Source: Ectocarpus siliculosus
Lineage: Eukaryota; Sar; Phaeophyceae; Ectocarpales; Ectocarpaceae
Assembly: GCA_000310025.1 (NCBI GenBank)
Contig: FN649735.1
Span: forward strand, 2,319,418-2,383,417
Direction: 5' to 3'
Length of the DNA stretch: 64,000 nt
Shown piece by piece: positions 22,393-35,412 of this stretch. The notes under the pieces are model-generated. The model searched no databases and was not told the DNA's origin. It saw nothing but the letters and a program-made list of their open reading frames with translations. Positions within the stretch are counted from its first letter, which is position 1. Every line of letters begins with the position of its first letter. The translations under genes were made by a program, and so were the position numbers.

Positions 22393-25300
22393 TCATCCGA
22401 TGTAACCGCGGCTGGTCAAAAGAGCCCTTAGGTTTCCGAAAGCACATTCCATGCCCTCGTCGCACTGCACGATTCGCGGCAAGAGCGTCGGTGACGACGC
22501 GCCAGATGCCGCCGCAGCTGCACTTTTCAACCCCGGCCAAGCCTTCTGACAGCGCGCGACCAGACCGTAAAGTTTCTCGTCCGACAGAAGGTGTGCCTGC
22601 AAACAACGCACAAAGTGAGGAGCGTGTCACGGCAGCTGGTTCGTGCTGGTGGGGGGTCTAACTATTATGTGGACCATGCCTTGAAGCAAAACAATTCAAA
22701 TAGAAACCAACACCTGTTCAGCTGTTTCTCACGTCTGGGGGGATTCTCGAAATGTGGTCCTCGAGCTCGTGCACAAGATCTTCTGCGAAAGCCACATCCA
22801 CGGGGCTGGAACGTCTTGCCTGCGACAATCTCCAAGCCTCCTCGGAAGACATGAGCTGCACCGCACACAAGACGGAAATGCGAAACGTACGAAAACAAAT
22901 TACGGGCCGGTACTTGGAGACGTGTAGCGACAATCTCCACAAAATTTACGGGACCATCGTGTTGGGTCGGAAAAAAGGGGAGACCTTCTGTCTCGTGTAC
23001 AGGCTCGGAGGTAGGTGGTTGACTCAGAGGACAGACAGTCTCGGGTTCGAAGCAAAGTCGATCCTAATTTGCTAGCCTGTGATTGTCCATCTTCGCAATG
23101 ATGTTCGCGTGGTTGTATTAAATTTTGAATTATACACATGCCCCTTCGATTCAAATAGGAGTCTTTCCTCGGGTATTTTATCGGGACACTCGCACAAAGA
23201 GAGCAGCAGATGTGGACTTGTTGTACGAGCGCCGCGCCAAGTCCCCGAGAGGATCCGAAGCACAGACAGAGCCACCAAGCAAGTTCGCTTACATTTAGGA
23301 TGTAGTCTGTCCCCACCAGGGATGAGGACCTCGATTCCGGGCTGTGGGCAGGAAAAACGTTGGAGGACGATCCATTCGCACCAAGATTTCTATACGATAA
23401 CCTTGGGCTGCTACTTCCAACTGCCGCCGGAGTCTGCAGGGTCGAGAGGCGCTCCGAAATCGTCAGGAATCTGCCAGGGGAGCGATTGTGTGTGTGCGTA
23501 AAGTCGGTCATGCTGTGTATTCCAGACGTCAGTTACACGATTCGGTGTGTTTTGGACGCACAAGCCTGGCAACACAGAACGGTATCACGTATTTCCTCCC
23601 TCCAACTTTGGATCTTCCGTCCAAATGTCAGAGGGTCGCGAGGATAACAACTGAACCTCTGCGCAATTTTCTTTAACTCATTTTCTCGCGTGTGAAAACA
23701 AAACGATCTGCATCCTGAGACCCTCTCCAACAAGCAGCTCTTCCCACTACTACTATATAATACCGCACCTGTCAAGATGGGACGACGCAAGCATATCCGG
23801 AAACCTTCGGATAAGCGTGGTCATGTACAACTCCAGTCCCTTCGCTCGGCGTTCAACCACGTCTGGTGCCATCTTGAAAAACTCCTTTAAGCCGGAGATA
23901 TGCATTGATCGATTGCGGGGCAACATTGAGCGTTTAGAAGTGACAACGATATAAAAGTGGAACATGATCCTACAGTCAAACGTTGTGCGAGTCGCAAGTA
24001 ACGCTCCCTTTCCCATTCTCGCCCACGTCCTGCACCATTTGTGTGTGTACTGTCAGCGGTACATTGTTTCCCTCCACCTCCATGCACCGACCTTGGGGGG
24101 AAGCCTTGGGAGGGCATCTTTCCGGTCGGGGTACGCGTCACGGAGGTCAAGGTCCAACGCGTCAAATTCTCGGTACCTGTAGACCCGCAGGCACGGTAGC
24201 GCAAGACGGGGGTCTCAAGGGAGCAACAAAAAACAGGAGAAATGGCACCGCTACGGCAACCTTCAGCACCTTGTTGACGTTGCAACACAGGAGCATCAGC
24301 CCGCCGTAGTTTGACCTGGTGTATAAACGCAATTGTCGTCACAGACGACAAACACCAGGCCTGTATTGCATAAGTCTGACGTGGACAGCACGGCCTCGAC
24401 ACCAGGTACAAATGTGAAGCCTTCGCGCAGGTCTCAACCCCGATGCCTCTAAGCCATGCTCACCTCCGTGCAACCATCCACGACATCTCGTGCATTGTGT
24501 GTACTGATTTCCCCCATTGACATCTCATGACGTGCTCCGTGTACGCGTCCCTCGTGTTGGATTCGATGCCGTCAGACGTCCCGTAGTACGACCACGAAAA
24601 CACACCTCCTCGCACCCCTCTAGCGAAAACTTCCCCCGTGGGTCCGTGCTGTGTAAACCGTACATGGCACGCGTGATGCTGGCATTAGAGATTGTGAGTG
24701 TACAACTGATTCTGTACTGCTGACAGGGTCGATGATCATACGCGTACAGCGCGATAAAGGAGCAACAGACCCGTGGCAAAGCAAACGACGCAGGCAATCT
24801 CATGATCAGGGGTTGCGCCAGCTGCACACTTACCTCTCGCGAAGCCAATACCTTGCTGTCCACTTGACTTTTCCCTGAGGCTGGCGGCCCCAGCGATCGT
24901 ACAGGAAGCCAAAGGAGAGCACCACACGATGCCGACAACAACGAGCACAGGCAAGCGCAAAATCACATCAGTCAACATCGGAAGCACACGCTTTCGCTAC
25001 ACAAAAAAACGCACCTGATAATCCCATCGAATTCGTTTCAATTCTCGAGGCTTTTTTCACCACTAAAACGCCCCCGCTATCATGTGCAACAGCCAAAACC
25101 ACAACGGTGCCAGCGGAGCCGCCGCAAAGATCCGCGTTGGAAAGCACAGTGACTTTCGTACGAGGTTGCTGAAAGAGGCGGCCAATACCGTACGCACGAC
25201 TAACGCTCGCCTCGCAGCTCATCCTCTTCGTCACGCCTTCCCTTGTCGAACGGGTTGAGCTTGGCAAGCCATTCCAGCGGGTTTCCTCCACCCTGATCAC

Positions 25301-28300
25301 GCATCCACGTTGTTTGATATCGATTAAATTTGAGCTTTTAAGCGCAGAGCGACAGGGGCCAACGCATGCCAAAAAACAACTAAATAGGCTACAGTATTAA
25401 CATTAGAACGTGAGTGGTGAAACAGGGCTTAGTACCGTACAAAGTACATGACGCTTTGGCAAACAAGGCAATCGAGCAAGCAGAAAACAGTCACCTACCG
25501 TCCATTGCTGCCATCAACCTGTCTCTCTAGGAAGAACCTCAATCGTGTCAAGTCGTCACCTGCACATCCTCGGAAATTGTTGATGCTCGTCTGGCAGCCA
25601 TACTACGCCCTTCGGCGGAGTACCCGGTTCCTCCACGCGAAAACGTTATTAGAACAGGCCGTGGAAGCTTTGGAAGTACTGCCATAACGTCGTCGTAGGT
25701 CTCGTACCTTTGCGATCATGGAAAGGCAAAGGGGCGTCTGTTAATTGCAAGGCGAAAAGCTTCTGGCTGCCGCGGCTTATGTCGAGCACTGTGATGCATC
25801 ACCCTAGCTTTACACTTCGGCAGTGAATGCCTCTCCATCACACGCGTCATGGCGGCAATACGGAAGACAAGACCGACTCTCACCGCTGTTTGTTGACGCC
25901 AGTCACCGTATCACCCTCGCTGACCCCGAGCGAATGAGCCGTGCTCCCCGTGTGTACCTTGCACACCACGCCTTGTCCTTTCTTTGGACCAGCATCTTCC
26001 CGAAACAGAGTGAATCCAAACCGCCCCTCTCCAAACGTGACCTGAGTGTGTCACCAGTGGGTATCGTTTGAGACAAGCTGCGTCCGGCAAACTGTCCGGT
26101 CAGAGAATTCCACGGCAAACACATGCGGTGAACCTGGCGGGTTGCACTTAACCCAATTGAAACGTGCCCAGCACCTTGCATTACGGGGGCGATTGAACTA
26201 CAAGTTGGGAAACACCGTGCCGGAAGTTGAAAGCAAACCAGAGACCTATGGACTGTAGGTACAGCACGAGGAACGAACCACGCGCCTGACACGCGACCCA
26301 GACAACAACAACAATAGCAACAACAACAATAGCAACAACAACAACAACAACAACAGCCGCACCCTTTGTCCCTGTGCCTCTCCCGGTAGCACACACCCCT
26401 ATCGTCGGCCTTCGACAAAACAGTGAGTTTGCGGGGCGGGCTCTTCTTGAACCCACCTCAAACTCTCTCTCGCCCTCGACTTCTTCCTGCCGCGATCCTC
26501 GTGGTGGTCTGCCAGCAACTCTCTGCTGCCCGTTTTCATCGCGGGAACTCTGCCAGCTAGCACCAACCGCGTCCACCCCGGCTTTGGCATCCTGCAAAAG
26601 CGTTTTTGCACCATCCCTGGGACCCCCATCCAGCACACATCACATTAGTTAGACGGCATCCGTCAAGCGCGGTGAACATGCCGTCTTCTTCCAAGTAACC
26701 TGCAAACACAATTTCTACGTTTGTTTGCAAATCAAACAAGGATTTTTCCAACCAACAACAAACCGCAAAGTTAACATCCAGCTCGTGACGACGGAAGTAC
26801 AGCAGTTTGCAACACCATCCAGAGAACCGTCTCAGCATGTACCATGTACGACACGGACTATCTCCTCACACACACAAGCGTGCCATGCCAGACTACACGA
26901 CGGCCGTATGGCAACGTTGTGCTGTTCATCGGAGCAGAGCCTTTCCAAACGCCGGCGCTGTTGTAGCGTTAGGCTGACCTGGCTGTGTTGAGAAAACTCC
27001 CGGCCGAGTCCTTCAAGGCGTCACCGCTTGCCCAGCCTCCCCGCCCCACCCCGCGGCCACTCGTGTGCCCTTCGTCCAACCCCGTCCTCGAGCTGCGCTC
27101 CCCTCGCGCCCGTAGGAGGTCTTCGTTGAAGTAATTTCCTCCAGAGAAGAGAGGGTCCGATGGTGCAGCATGTAGAGGGTGTGGGGGCACCTCACCAGAC
27201 GGTGCTGCGGGTTGTTGTGGCCCCCAGCCGCCATCGAAATACGACGAAGCAGCGGGGGGGGGGCGGGGAGAGGCTGCGGCCGGGCGTGCCGGGGCGGGGA
27301 CGGAAGGGGGGGGTGCTCGTGACCCGCCCGATAGGAGAGAGGTGCGCCTGCGCACTTCTTCCAGGTCCAACCCCCTAGATGGCTTGGACTTGCTCCTCGA
27401 GCGGCCCTTGGCAAAGGACACACCCGAGTACATATTTGGCGTGGCACGTATCAGTTGGGCTTCCACACTTTGCAGGGATCAAGCACAAGAGAAAGTGTCT
27501 TCTCATTGTCATTGGAGAATACGTTATGGTATACATATCTATCTAGTTCCTTTCGCTGTCTGCGGCGCGAAGACAGACACACAAACAGCCAGACCCACAT
27601 CGAAGCACCATTGTGAGTCATCAGACTTGTCCGCAGCCAACCTCTGTAGCAAAAGCACAGCCAAAAAAGCGGCAAGCCTCACCTGAGCTAGCGAGGCTCG
27701 CGTATCATGGGTTGGTGCCGAAAAGGGGAGAGGGCTCGACGTCTGTGTCAATATATGAACGAAACGATGCAGCACAAGACCAGAGGGAGCCAGGTGAGAA
27801 AAGCATTGCGTTGTGACTACCCACGTCAGCAAGCAGAACGCGCCAATCCGCACACATCAAAGACAAGCTAGTCGTGCGAAATCCCGCCCACTAGGCTGAC
27901 TGTGACCTACTCACCACGCGCTGGAGCGGAGAGTCCACTGGATCCGACGTGAGTACGCTTCCGTGGCGCCCACTCTGAACCTCGTCTTCTTCCTCCTCCG
28001 GACCAGTATCCGCCAAGCCAACGTCATCGTCGTCGAACAAGCTGCCTCGAGGATGAGATACGGTATTCTCCGCACTAATCATCGCTGACCGCAGCCCTCC
28101 GTGTGCCTTGGCCGTTTCCGGGGGAAGCTCTTTTCGCACGAAAGGGTCCTCTGTAGGAAGGGTTCAGTCATTCAGTCAAGAGCTTGCGGCGAAGGAGATG
28201 CGGCATCACCAGATATCCAGGGATGACAGGCAATTATAACCGACAGGAAGAACTACATCAAACGACCGCGGAAAACCATTGAGCAGTTTTCGGCATTGTG

Positions 28301-30845
28301 CTATGCGCTACGGAAAACGTTGGCAACGCCTACCGTGGGTGACCCCCCCCCCCCAGGTTAGGTGCAACACCTCGATGCAGAATACGACAGAATACGATGT
28401 TGGGCACCAGTTTTGGTTATGGCTCCCACATGCTCTCAGATCAGGAATTGAATTGGCAAGATCAATACACTCCCCAGAAGGAACATCACATCGTGCAATA
28501 GGTTCGTAGGATCGTCAAGCATATCGCTGGGTTTTGCTGTTCAACGATGCGTCACGTACGACCTGAGTCGACTTGGCTCGTACGGTCTCACCAAAGAGGT
28601 CTTCCTGCATCAGCGAGGAACTTGCGCTGGCAGCTCCTGAAGACGCTCTTCGGTCTTGCACAGCATTAGCCCACAAGACTTGCTTGCCGGACACACTCTC
28701 AGTGGCCGCAGGAGGGAACGCTGTTGATGTATAGCTCTCGGCACGTGCCAGGGAGACCGGCGGTTCAGGAGGAATCACATCCGCCGTCGTCTTGCTCTCG
28801 ATGCCTTCGAGAAAGTTGGTCATCTGATTGAGGAAATCGTCTCTCTTATGCCGACTTTCCTGCAGACGACGGGACACAGGAGGACATCGCCAGGCCGTGT
28901 GATCGAAAGACTGTCCAAACGCCTCGTACGTTGTACAAGCTCAACAAGTATATTGGTAAATATAATTTATGCGGCTCAGACAAACAACAAAAAGCGCAGG
29001 ATACTGATGTATGCGTACGTAGGATCGCAACGAACTGGCTTAATTCTTTTCGCATCGAATCTCGAAGGAGCCATCGGTAGCTGGTGCTACGATACATAGC
29101 CGAGGACTTTCCACCCTAGCCACGCACCTGTGACTTCCTCTTCTTCGCAGCGAGAGACCCTGTCATGACGGGAGCCACTTCTCCCCGGGCTGATGGTGCT
29201 TGCAGAGGGCTGTACACACAGCAGTAGATAGAAACAAAAGGTGTCGGCCCCGTTGTTATGTAAACTGACTCCAACACACCGTTCTCGCTTGTAGACTTGC
29301 CAGAGAACGAATGAGTGTCTTCGGGTGTATTCCAAGCAGTTATCTGGTGGATTGGCTATCCGCAACTTCTCGAAAAAATATCTTGAACGTTGATTTGTGA
29401 CAGCATCATACGTAGTACTTGGTTGTCGTAGCCACCCAGAAGCGGCCCTAGTATCCTTGTGAGTAAAAGCTGGTGTCTTGCAGGGTGAACAGCACCTGCT
29501 TCCAATAATAGATCGGCTCGAGTGTGATTTCCCTGTTGATCAATCACCGTCATTTGGCCCCAGATACCCCCCGCCCAACTTAGGATTTTCAGGGCCTTTA
29601 CTTGGGTGGTATGCTACATAATACCTTAAGACATGGCCTGATGGAGCCAAGTGAACTGTTCATGTCACCCCAGAATGGCTCGTAGATTGTGACGTGTCAG
29701 ATGACCTGTCGCAGGTCTACCTTCGGGGTGTTGTCACAGATTAGATCCAGTGGGCGCGCTGAACCCGGGCCAGCTGCCCCCTCTCTCACGAGAAGTTTAA
29801 CCAGGTGTGCCCTCCACACCACACACATATCCCATAAGAAAGATCCGCATCGCGAACCTGCTCACAGATCCGTCTAACAACAACCCCCACGTGTGTGGAA
29901 CCCCTTAACTATATTCGAGGCGTTTGAATTTTGTGGCAACGTCTTTTCAGCAAAATAGCCACAAGAACTACAGCTGTAGGTTGGCGTTTACCGTTCAAAA
30001 CAAGAGCAAAAGGTCGTGTACCTTGCACTAGCTGCGGGTTTGGCGCGCGGCGCCCCAGCGGTGTTGGAGGCTGGCTTCGGAAAGGAGAGCTCGAGCAGGT
30101 CTGCGAACGGATCTACCTCCGCCAAGGGGCCTGATGCACCACCAACCACATCCGCCTGCTTTGGATTAATGAACAATCGGCAGCGGTCGTGAGGAAAACA
30201 GTCCGTCTAGACATCTGACCTGTAAACTACATGTGCCGCGGTGTGCGAGCACTGGTGAACGAGATGCCGAGAAGCGGCACAACCTACGCACAGCAGAGAG
30301 GTCAATATCAACGGATCCATGATTGCAAGCTTATCATGTTGAAAGAGCGCACACCGCAAAACGATTTGCAGGCATCTCGCATGCACAAGAAAAGCCGAGG
30401 GGCGTGAGCACGGCCGCTGCTGTGAGTACTGCGGCAGGTTGCACGACCTCGGGTTGAAATATTTTATTCTTTTTCCATGCTGTGTTGGAGGGAGGCAATT
30501 TCTCCGCTACACCGCGCCCCCACCCACACACCTTCAAGGAGACGCTTTAACTCTAATGACTTAGGCACGCCCATGCTGCTACCGTTAGTATGGTAGGAGA
30601 CACATTAGCTGCGTATTCGTTTCCCCAGCATGGGACGGATGGACGGTGGTTGACAGCGCCCAACAACATCAATACTTGTCAATACACGGCTCTGCTGTGG
30701 GACTACTGCTGCTGAAAACTGCTGAAGACTGCTGTAGACTCTAGACGTCCAAGTCATCTCCAATCTCCAAACGACAAGTCTGTCACAAGACGGCACAGGA
30801 TCGCCATACCTTTGCCCCCTCATGTCCATCCTTCTCTTGGTCCAT
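22393..30845 (-). CDS. PDZ-PX domain protein, probable endosomal sorting scaffold (SNX27-like order)
   Basis: Twenty exons give about 961 residues: 30845-30810, 30155-30022, 29209-29128, 28859-28560, 28148-27915, 27742-27683, 27643-27609, 27467-26979, 26616-26457, 26041-25884, 25707-25560, 25292-25205, 24874-24834, 24719-24545, 24503-24464, 24176-24092, 23884-23769, 23470-23293, 22855-22733, 22596-22393. ATG 30845 sits in ACAATAATGG, with TATATTTAA 33-41 bases upstream. Residues 1-510 are disordered, with DPF motifs at 27-29 (VDPFADLL) and 185-187, the form that binds clathrin-adaptor appendages, and an acidic FDDDDVGL. Residues 511-584 are a PDZ domain (FGFTL, VVCKVHTGSTA, LGVSEGDTVTGVN, PVLITF). 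Residues about 656-794 are a PX domain (RRYREFDAL, LPRLPPK, ERRAKGLELYM), which binds phosphoinositides. A helical C-terminus follows; no FERM domain is visible. Exon 7 is the weakest (donor GTGCTT). Confidence 0.9.
26303..26353. repeat. (CAA)n microsatellite in an intron
   Basis: Runs of CAA broken by ATAG units, within the PDZ-PX gene intron between the exons at 26041 and 26457. On the transcribed strand this is a (TTG)n stretch close to the next acceptor. Confidence 0.9.
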
Positions 30846-31658
30846 TATTGTTCGAGCCGAGGGTTCAGTGATGCTACTTAAATATACGAGAGGTGAGAGG
30901 TGACGTTCAGCCAGCTGGTCAAGCAGCAAGCAGCAGTGCGGCGTAGTCTTGTAGCCGGGTACGCAGACCGAGAGGGTTTGCATTCTGAAAAATTGTCTGT
31001 GGCAGGGTTGGGGGTTGGACTTCCCTGCATATCTGTACGTGAGCTGTCTATGCCTAGGAACACACATATGCGTGTGTCTCTGTCTATCTGGATCCAATAA
31101 CGAGCAGCGGGTTAGGTGTGTGTCAGATGGCGTTGCATTGTAGCGGCAAGCCACGTTAGCGGGTACGTAGGCTGAGGGGACATACGCCAACCGTCGCACC
31201 GCGTATTTTACCTCTTGTGATCTTTGACTTTCTTTGGTAAGCGAACTAAAATCCGCGTGGTGGGTGCCGCCAAGACAGCAGTTGGAGTCTCGTCTTGCTG
31301 GTCTCCTGGTAATTCCACCACCTCGCGCTAAATGTGTTCATCCCTCAATAAACCTGGTGGCGGTGAAGGTACTGTGGACTACATGAGTCTATCTACGGTA
31401 GCTACATCACATGTAGACTAGATGAGCTTGTGTAGACTTCTTCGGTCAATTATTGTCTTGACGAGGGGGGAGGCAATGAATGATGGATTCACAGTTGTAG
31501 GCAGGCCCAACTCAAGCCCGGACAATGCTGCTCACGAATGTTCGTCGTTCGAATCGTTGGCGGTCAGCGGCAAGATTGCAACTTAGACTCACTTTTAATC
31601 AATCATCGTGTTGTTTTTTTTTTGGTTACCGCAGCTTTGAGGCCTCGAGCACACACTG

Positions 31659-31907
31659 ACTGGTGGTCAGAGGCGGCAGGTTGTGGGTAGGTTGGGACAG
31701 CCACTACAACCTGGGGGGGGGGAGGTTGCAGGGAAGTTGCAGCCCAATGTGTGTGCGTAATCCCGTATCTCGGATAGTGGCGTTGTTCCAACCAACACGG
31801 CGGGCTGCAAGACTAAAGAAAGAGTAAGAATGGGTTCAAGGTCGAACTCGGCCTGCCCCCCCCCAGGTTGTATAGTGGGTGCCCAACCTGCCCCTCTGGC
31901 CACCAGT
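31659..31907. mobile_element. Small TIR element (second MITE type)
   Basis: A 249-bp element with imperfect TIRs of about 50 bp: the left end reads ACTGGTGGTCAGAGGCGGCA, and the reverse complement of the right end reads ACTGGTGGCCAGAGGGGCAG. Both arms then have AGGTTG, a CCACTA block and ACAACCTGGGGGGGGG. It has no coding capacity. Target duplication was not identified. Confidence 0.7.
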
Positions 31908-32340
31908 GTAGGGGTGATATGGACCTGGTCGGGCACCACGCCAGTGACAGAGCCTACAGAACCCTAACAAGCAGACGCCACATGAGGGAGACAAACATCC
32001 CGGTCATCTTGACTTTCATACATACCTTCGCGGGCATTTATTTTCGCCATGGTGTGGCTGATGCGAGCTACCAGTAGTTGTTTACGCACTACGAGACGTA
32101 CGCATAGACATCCTGCAAAAGTTCTGCGTGTCGTTTTCTAACGAAAAACTCGAAGGGACACCACGGATACAGCGGTTCACCAATCGAAATACCTAGGGTG
32201 CCTTTGGTAGGAACTTCAGCGACCAAGACGGCGTATACATGTCATCACGTCGGGAAACTTACCCTGAGGGGTGGTTGGTAGGAGTCCTAAATCATAGACA
32301 CTCACGGATGAATGTACCAGGTCCAGAAGGTAACGAAAAG

Positions 32341-32561
32341 CTTGAAATGGGCCGCCGGGACGTTTGACGAGGCAGTAGCTAGCTAGATAGGCGGTGAAGG
32401 CAATACTGTAGGAAATCTCCCATTTGTAGAAACGTTCATGCCTACCAAAAACTCGAAATGGACCACCGGGACGTTTGACGAGGCGTGTAGCGAGCTAGCT
32501 GGGCGGCGGAGGCATTACTGTAGCAAATCTCCCATTTGCAGAAACGTTCATGCCTACCCAC
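32341..32561. repeat. Tandem duplication of about 111 bp
   Basis: Two copies (32341-32451 and 32452-32561) share CCGGGACGTTTGACGAGGC, ATCTCCCATTTG(T/C)AGAAAC and GTTCATGCCTACC with about ten per cent differences. Non-coding. Confidence 0.88.
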
Positions 32562-33188
32562 CAACAAACAACCAAACGCGCTCCAACGTGCGCAGTCTGC
32601 AAGCCTCTCAAAGATGACATGACGTGTTGACTGACCAGTCCGCATAATCCACGAGGGCATCAAGATTGGTCAGGAACCTCATAGATTCGTCGCTAAGAAG
32701 ACGCGCTGCACGCACACCAGGTAGGGCGCGCGGAGTTTGGTCGGTTTCCGAACTGATCGAGACTGACTATAAAAAGCTCGCATAAGCCTTGCCACTGGGG
32801 GATCAAAACTCGGTATGGGCAAGATCTCTGTGGCTCACTGTAGGGGGAACGGTGGCAGTGCATGCACGGAAACAACGAGCCGTGCGGTGCCTCAGCAGGG
32901 AAGGACCGCTCAAGACCCATACATCCCCCCATAAAACTCATTCCCGATGTTTCCTTCCTGGGAGTTGCAGCTCCCGCCTTGTTTATCGTTCTTAGGTCAT
33001 CCTCCTCGTGGTGATCAAATCTCACAACAACGGCATACACAACGAGAACAATTCATACAAATATCTTGAAAGGGCTGTTGCGGCGGTGCAGCAGATTGCC
33101 TTCTTGAGAAGACGAATACTGTGTAGTTATATTGAAATCATACACATACATGTGTTCATGCATTGATGGACGAAAATATGCACAGAAT

Positions 33189-33263
33189 AAATGAGATGAG
33201 AGGGAGAGGGGGTGAGAAGAGAGAAAGAGAGAGAGACAGAGGGTGAGGGAGAGGTAGAGAGGA
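33189..33263. repeat. GA-rich microsatellite
   Basis: Imperfect (GA)n/(GGGA)n purine tract of about 75 bases in intergenic DNA. Confidence 0.85.
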
Positions 33264-34231
33264 AAAACAGGCAGCAGGCAATACAAAGAACACAAGCAAC
33301 GACGATTCTACAGGGTAGGCGTGAGTGTGTGATCATCAAGAGGGTGATGCAGGTTATTCGCATTCAAATTCATGATCCCCCCCCCAGCACATATGATGTT
33401 GCAGTCTACACACACTAAAATATGCGCCGCGACCACTACAGTTGCTGAGAAGGATACACCACCAACTCCTGCTACGAAATGTCGGTTACCGCTGCACGCA
33501 CGGCTAAAATCGGCGGCTTTCGTACATTTTTACGACCTGCAAAGTAGTAAGAACAACGTTGTTACGAGAATGGGGCTGGGCCTTTCGCGAAAGATAAGAA
33601 AAACGAGCAGTAAGACGCACACCTCAGCCGTGGATCCTATACTAAACTCTATGTAATGACCTATGCTCGACGGTGGTGACGAAATAAGAGAGTGAGCCCC
33701 GACCCCAAATCGACGTCTCTCGAAGCGATTGACGGACGGGGAACTCGTGGGCGGGGAGGATCCAGGCAAGGGGTGCCCGGGATAGAAGTGGTGGCAGTGC
33801 CTGACGCACGACTTCCAAGGTTCGAAGCTACAGCCAGATCCACGAACGACGCCAAGAGAACGTGGGGGTTTCCCTGTGCCATCTGGACTCACTCTCGCAG
33901 CGGAGGAGGAGGTGGAAGAGGTGGTACCTTGGTACACGGGGGGGCTACTAAGGGGGGCGGAGAGGTTCAAGTTCACCTGACATGAGGAGGAACAGGAAGG
34001 CCAGCAGACTACGTGCGGGAAAACAGGACAGCCAAAAGAGCCACGTACAAGAATGACACATTCACCGAGCGGAGGGAGGGGGGGAGCACAGAAGAGGACG
34101 AAGACCCAGTTAGAGAACACCTCCGCAGAACGTGCAGCGAGATGTGTTCCGGACGGAGTATGTTGGAGGTGGCAGAATACCAGCCATATGTATGTCTCCC
34201 TTCTCTTTGTACCGCGATGTGATCCTGTTTT

Positions 34232-34372
34232 ACGTTTATTTAGTAACACTTTGCATGTGTATGTATCTGTTCAAGTTTTCCGACTGGTATGGGTGCCCGC
34301 CGTGACGTTTATTTAGTAACACTTTGCATGTGTATGTATCTATTCAAGTTTTCCGACTGGTATGGGTGCCGA
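34232..34372. repeat. Tandem duplication of about 73 bp
   Basis: Copies at 34232-34304 and 34305-34372 both run ACGTTTATTTAGTAACACTT through TCAAGTTTTCCGACTGGTAT and are almost identical (one C/A change seen). A recent duplication, about 50 bases before the palindrome at 34422. Confidence 0.92.
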
Positions 34373-34421
34373 CGTGTACGGCGGGGAAGAGCCTGGCCGG
34401 CGAGAACCTAGCATGGTACCT

Positions 34422-34495
34422 GTTGAGAAGCACGATCACCACTACACCACCACTCAGCGCTGACTGGAGGTGTAGTGGTCATCGTGCTTCTCAAC
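34422..34495. repeat. Imperfect 74-bp palindrome, hairpin-forming
   Basis: Two 37-base arms meet at CAGC|GCTG (between 34458 and 34459) with only three mismatches. The outer 15 bases of each arm (GTTGAGAAGCACGAT and its complement) pair perfectly. Either strand would fold into a long stem with two inner bulge pairs, the shape of a plant-like microRNA precursor or a foldback element. The centre AGCGCT is shared with the perfect palindrome at 6856. Confidence 0.93.
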
Positions 34496-35198
34496 GAAAC
34501 GGTCTGGCTTTGCAGCCACGAACACGTCCGTCCCCCCAGGGTTGCCATCCCTGTGATCAGCGTTGTCTTGCCTGGCGATCGCTATCGGTACAAGAGTTTC
34601 ATCGGTTTATTTTGCGAAGCCTATTTCCTCAGACTTTTTTCTTTCCATATATCGGGCGCAAAGAAGTTTATAATATCCCAGCATAGCAGTAAGGGATGGA
34701 GGATTGATTGTCAATGTCTTGTTTTCTTGTTTTTTTCCGTCCGAGTGAGCTTACAACGCCCGGCGACGCTATATGAATGTATTGTTGTGTGTGCGTGTGG
34801 GGAATGGCTTGGCCGGTGTAAATCCGGCGGCGGATACACCCCGGCTTAGTACCACAGGGCTACAAGGAAGGATAGTATCAGGCGGCTCTTTCATTGGCTT
34901 GTCTTGATGGATTGGTTATCTTTGATTCGTTCGTAATTTTGTTTTGCTTGGCATTTCGGGTGCCGAGCCGCGACAGGCACGATGGGCGCTCTTTCTTGTT
35001 TGTCTGGATGGATGGGTCCTTCCGATTTCTAATTTTTATTGTTGTTGTGCTTTTCTGGTTTCGTCTCCCGGTTTGTTTTATATATTGATCTGTTTATTAT
35101 CGCGCTCGAATACTTTCTGAGTCCATGTTTGATTGCTTCCTTGGTGTAGTTTTAGAAAATACGTTCCCTTTGATGGAAGCCGCAAGAGGCGCGGAGAG

Positions 35199-35412
35199 GT
35201 GGCACCCCCCCCCTAGACCGACTTTCAAAGCTCGATTGCTCCACAACCAAGTGCGTGCGGAAAGAGCCCGATACGTCTATGGAAAGTCCTGGAAGAGATG
35301 TATGTATGTACCTGGTATGTTTGTTTTCAATATCATGTTTGTTTGTTTGTAGCACAAGCAAGCTTGGTTGTGAGGAATCAAGCTTTGACAACCGGTCGAG
35401 GGGGGGTGCCAT
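35199..35412. mobile_element. Small TIR element (MITE), copy 2 of the family at 848
   Basis: The left arm has GGCACCCCCCCCCTAGACCG then CTTTCAAAGCTCGATTG; the right arm, reverse-complemented, has GGCACCCCCCCTCGACCGG then GTCAAAGCTTGATT. This is the same arm core as the copies at 848 and 37454, but this copy carries a different interior and has diverged more. Confidence 0.75.

Noticed and set aside
33530-34249. 240-codon minus-strand frame with an acceptor and Ser/Pro-rich sense
   Set aside because: Two frames look equally plausible, no donor or neighbour exon gives a matching phase, and no domain is seen.
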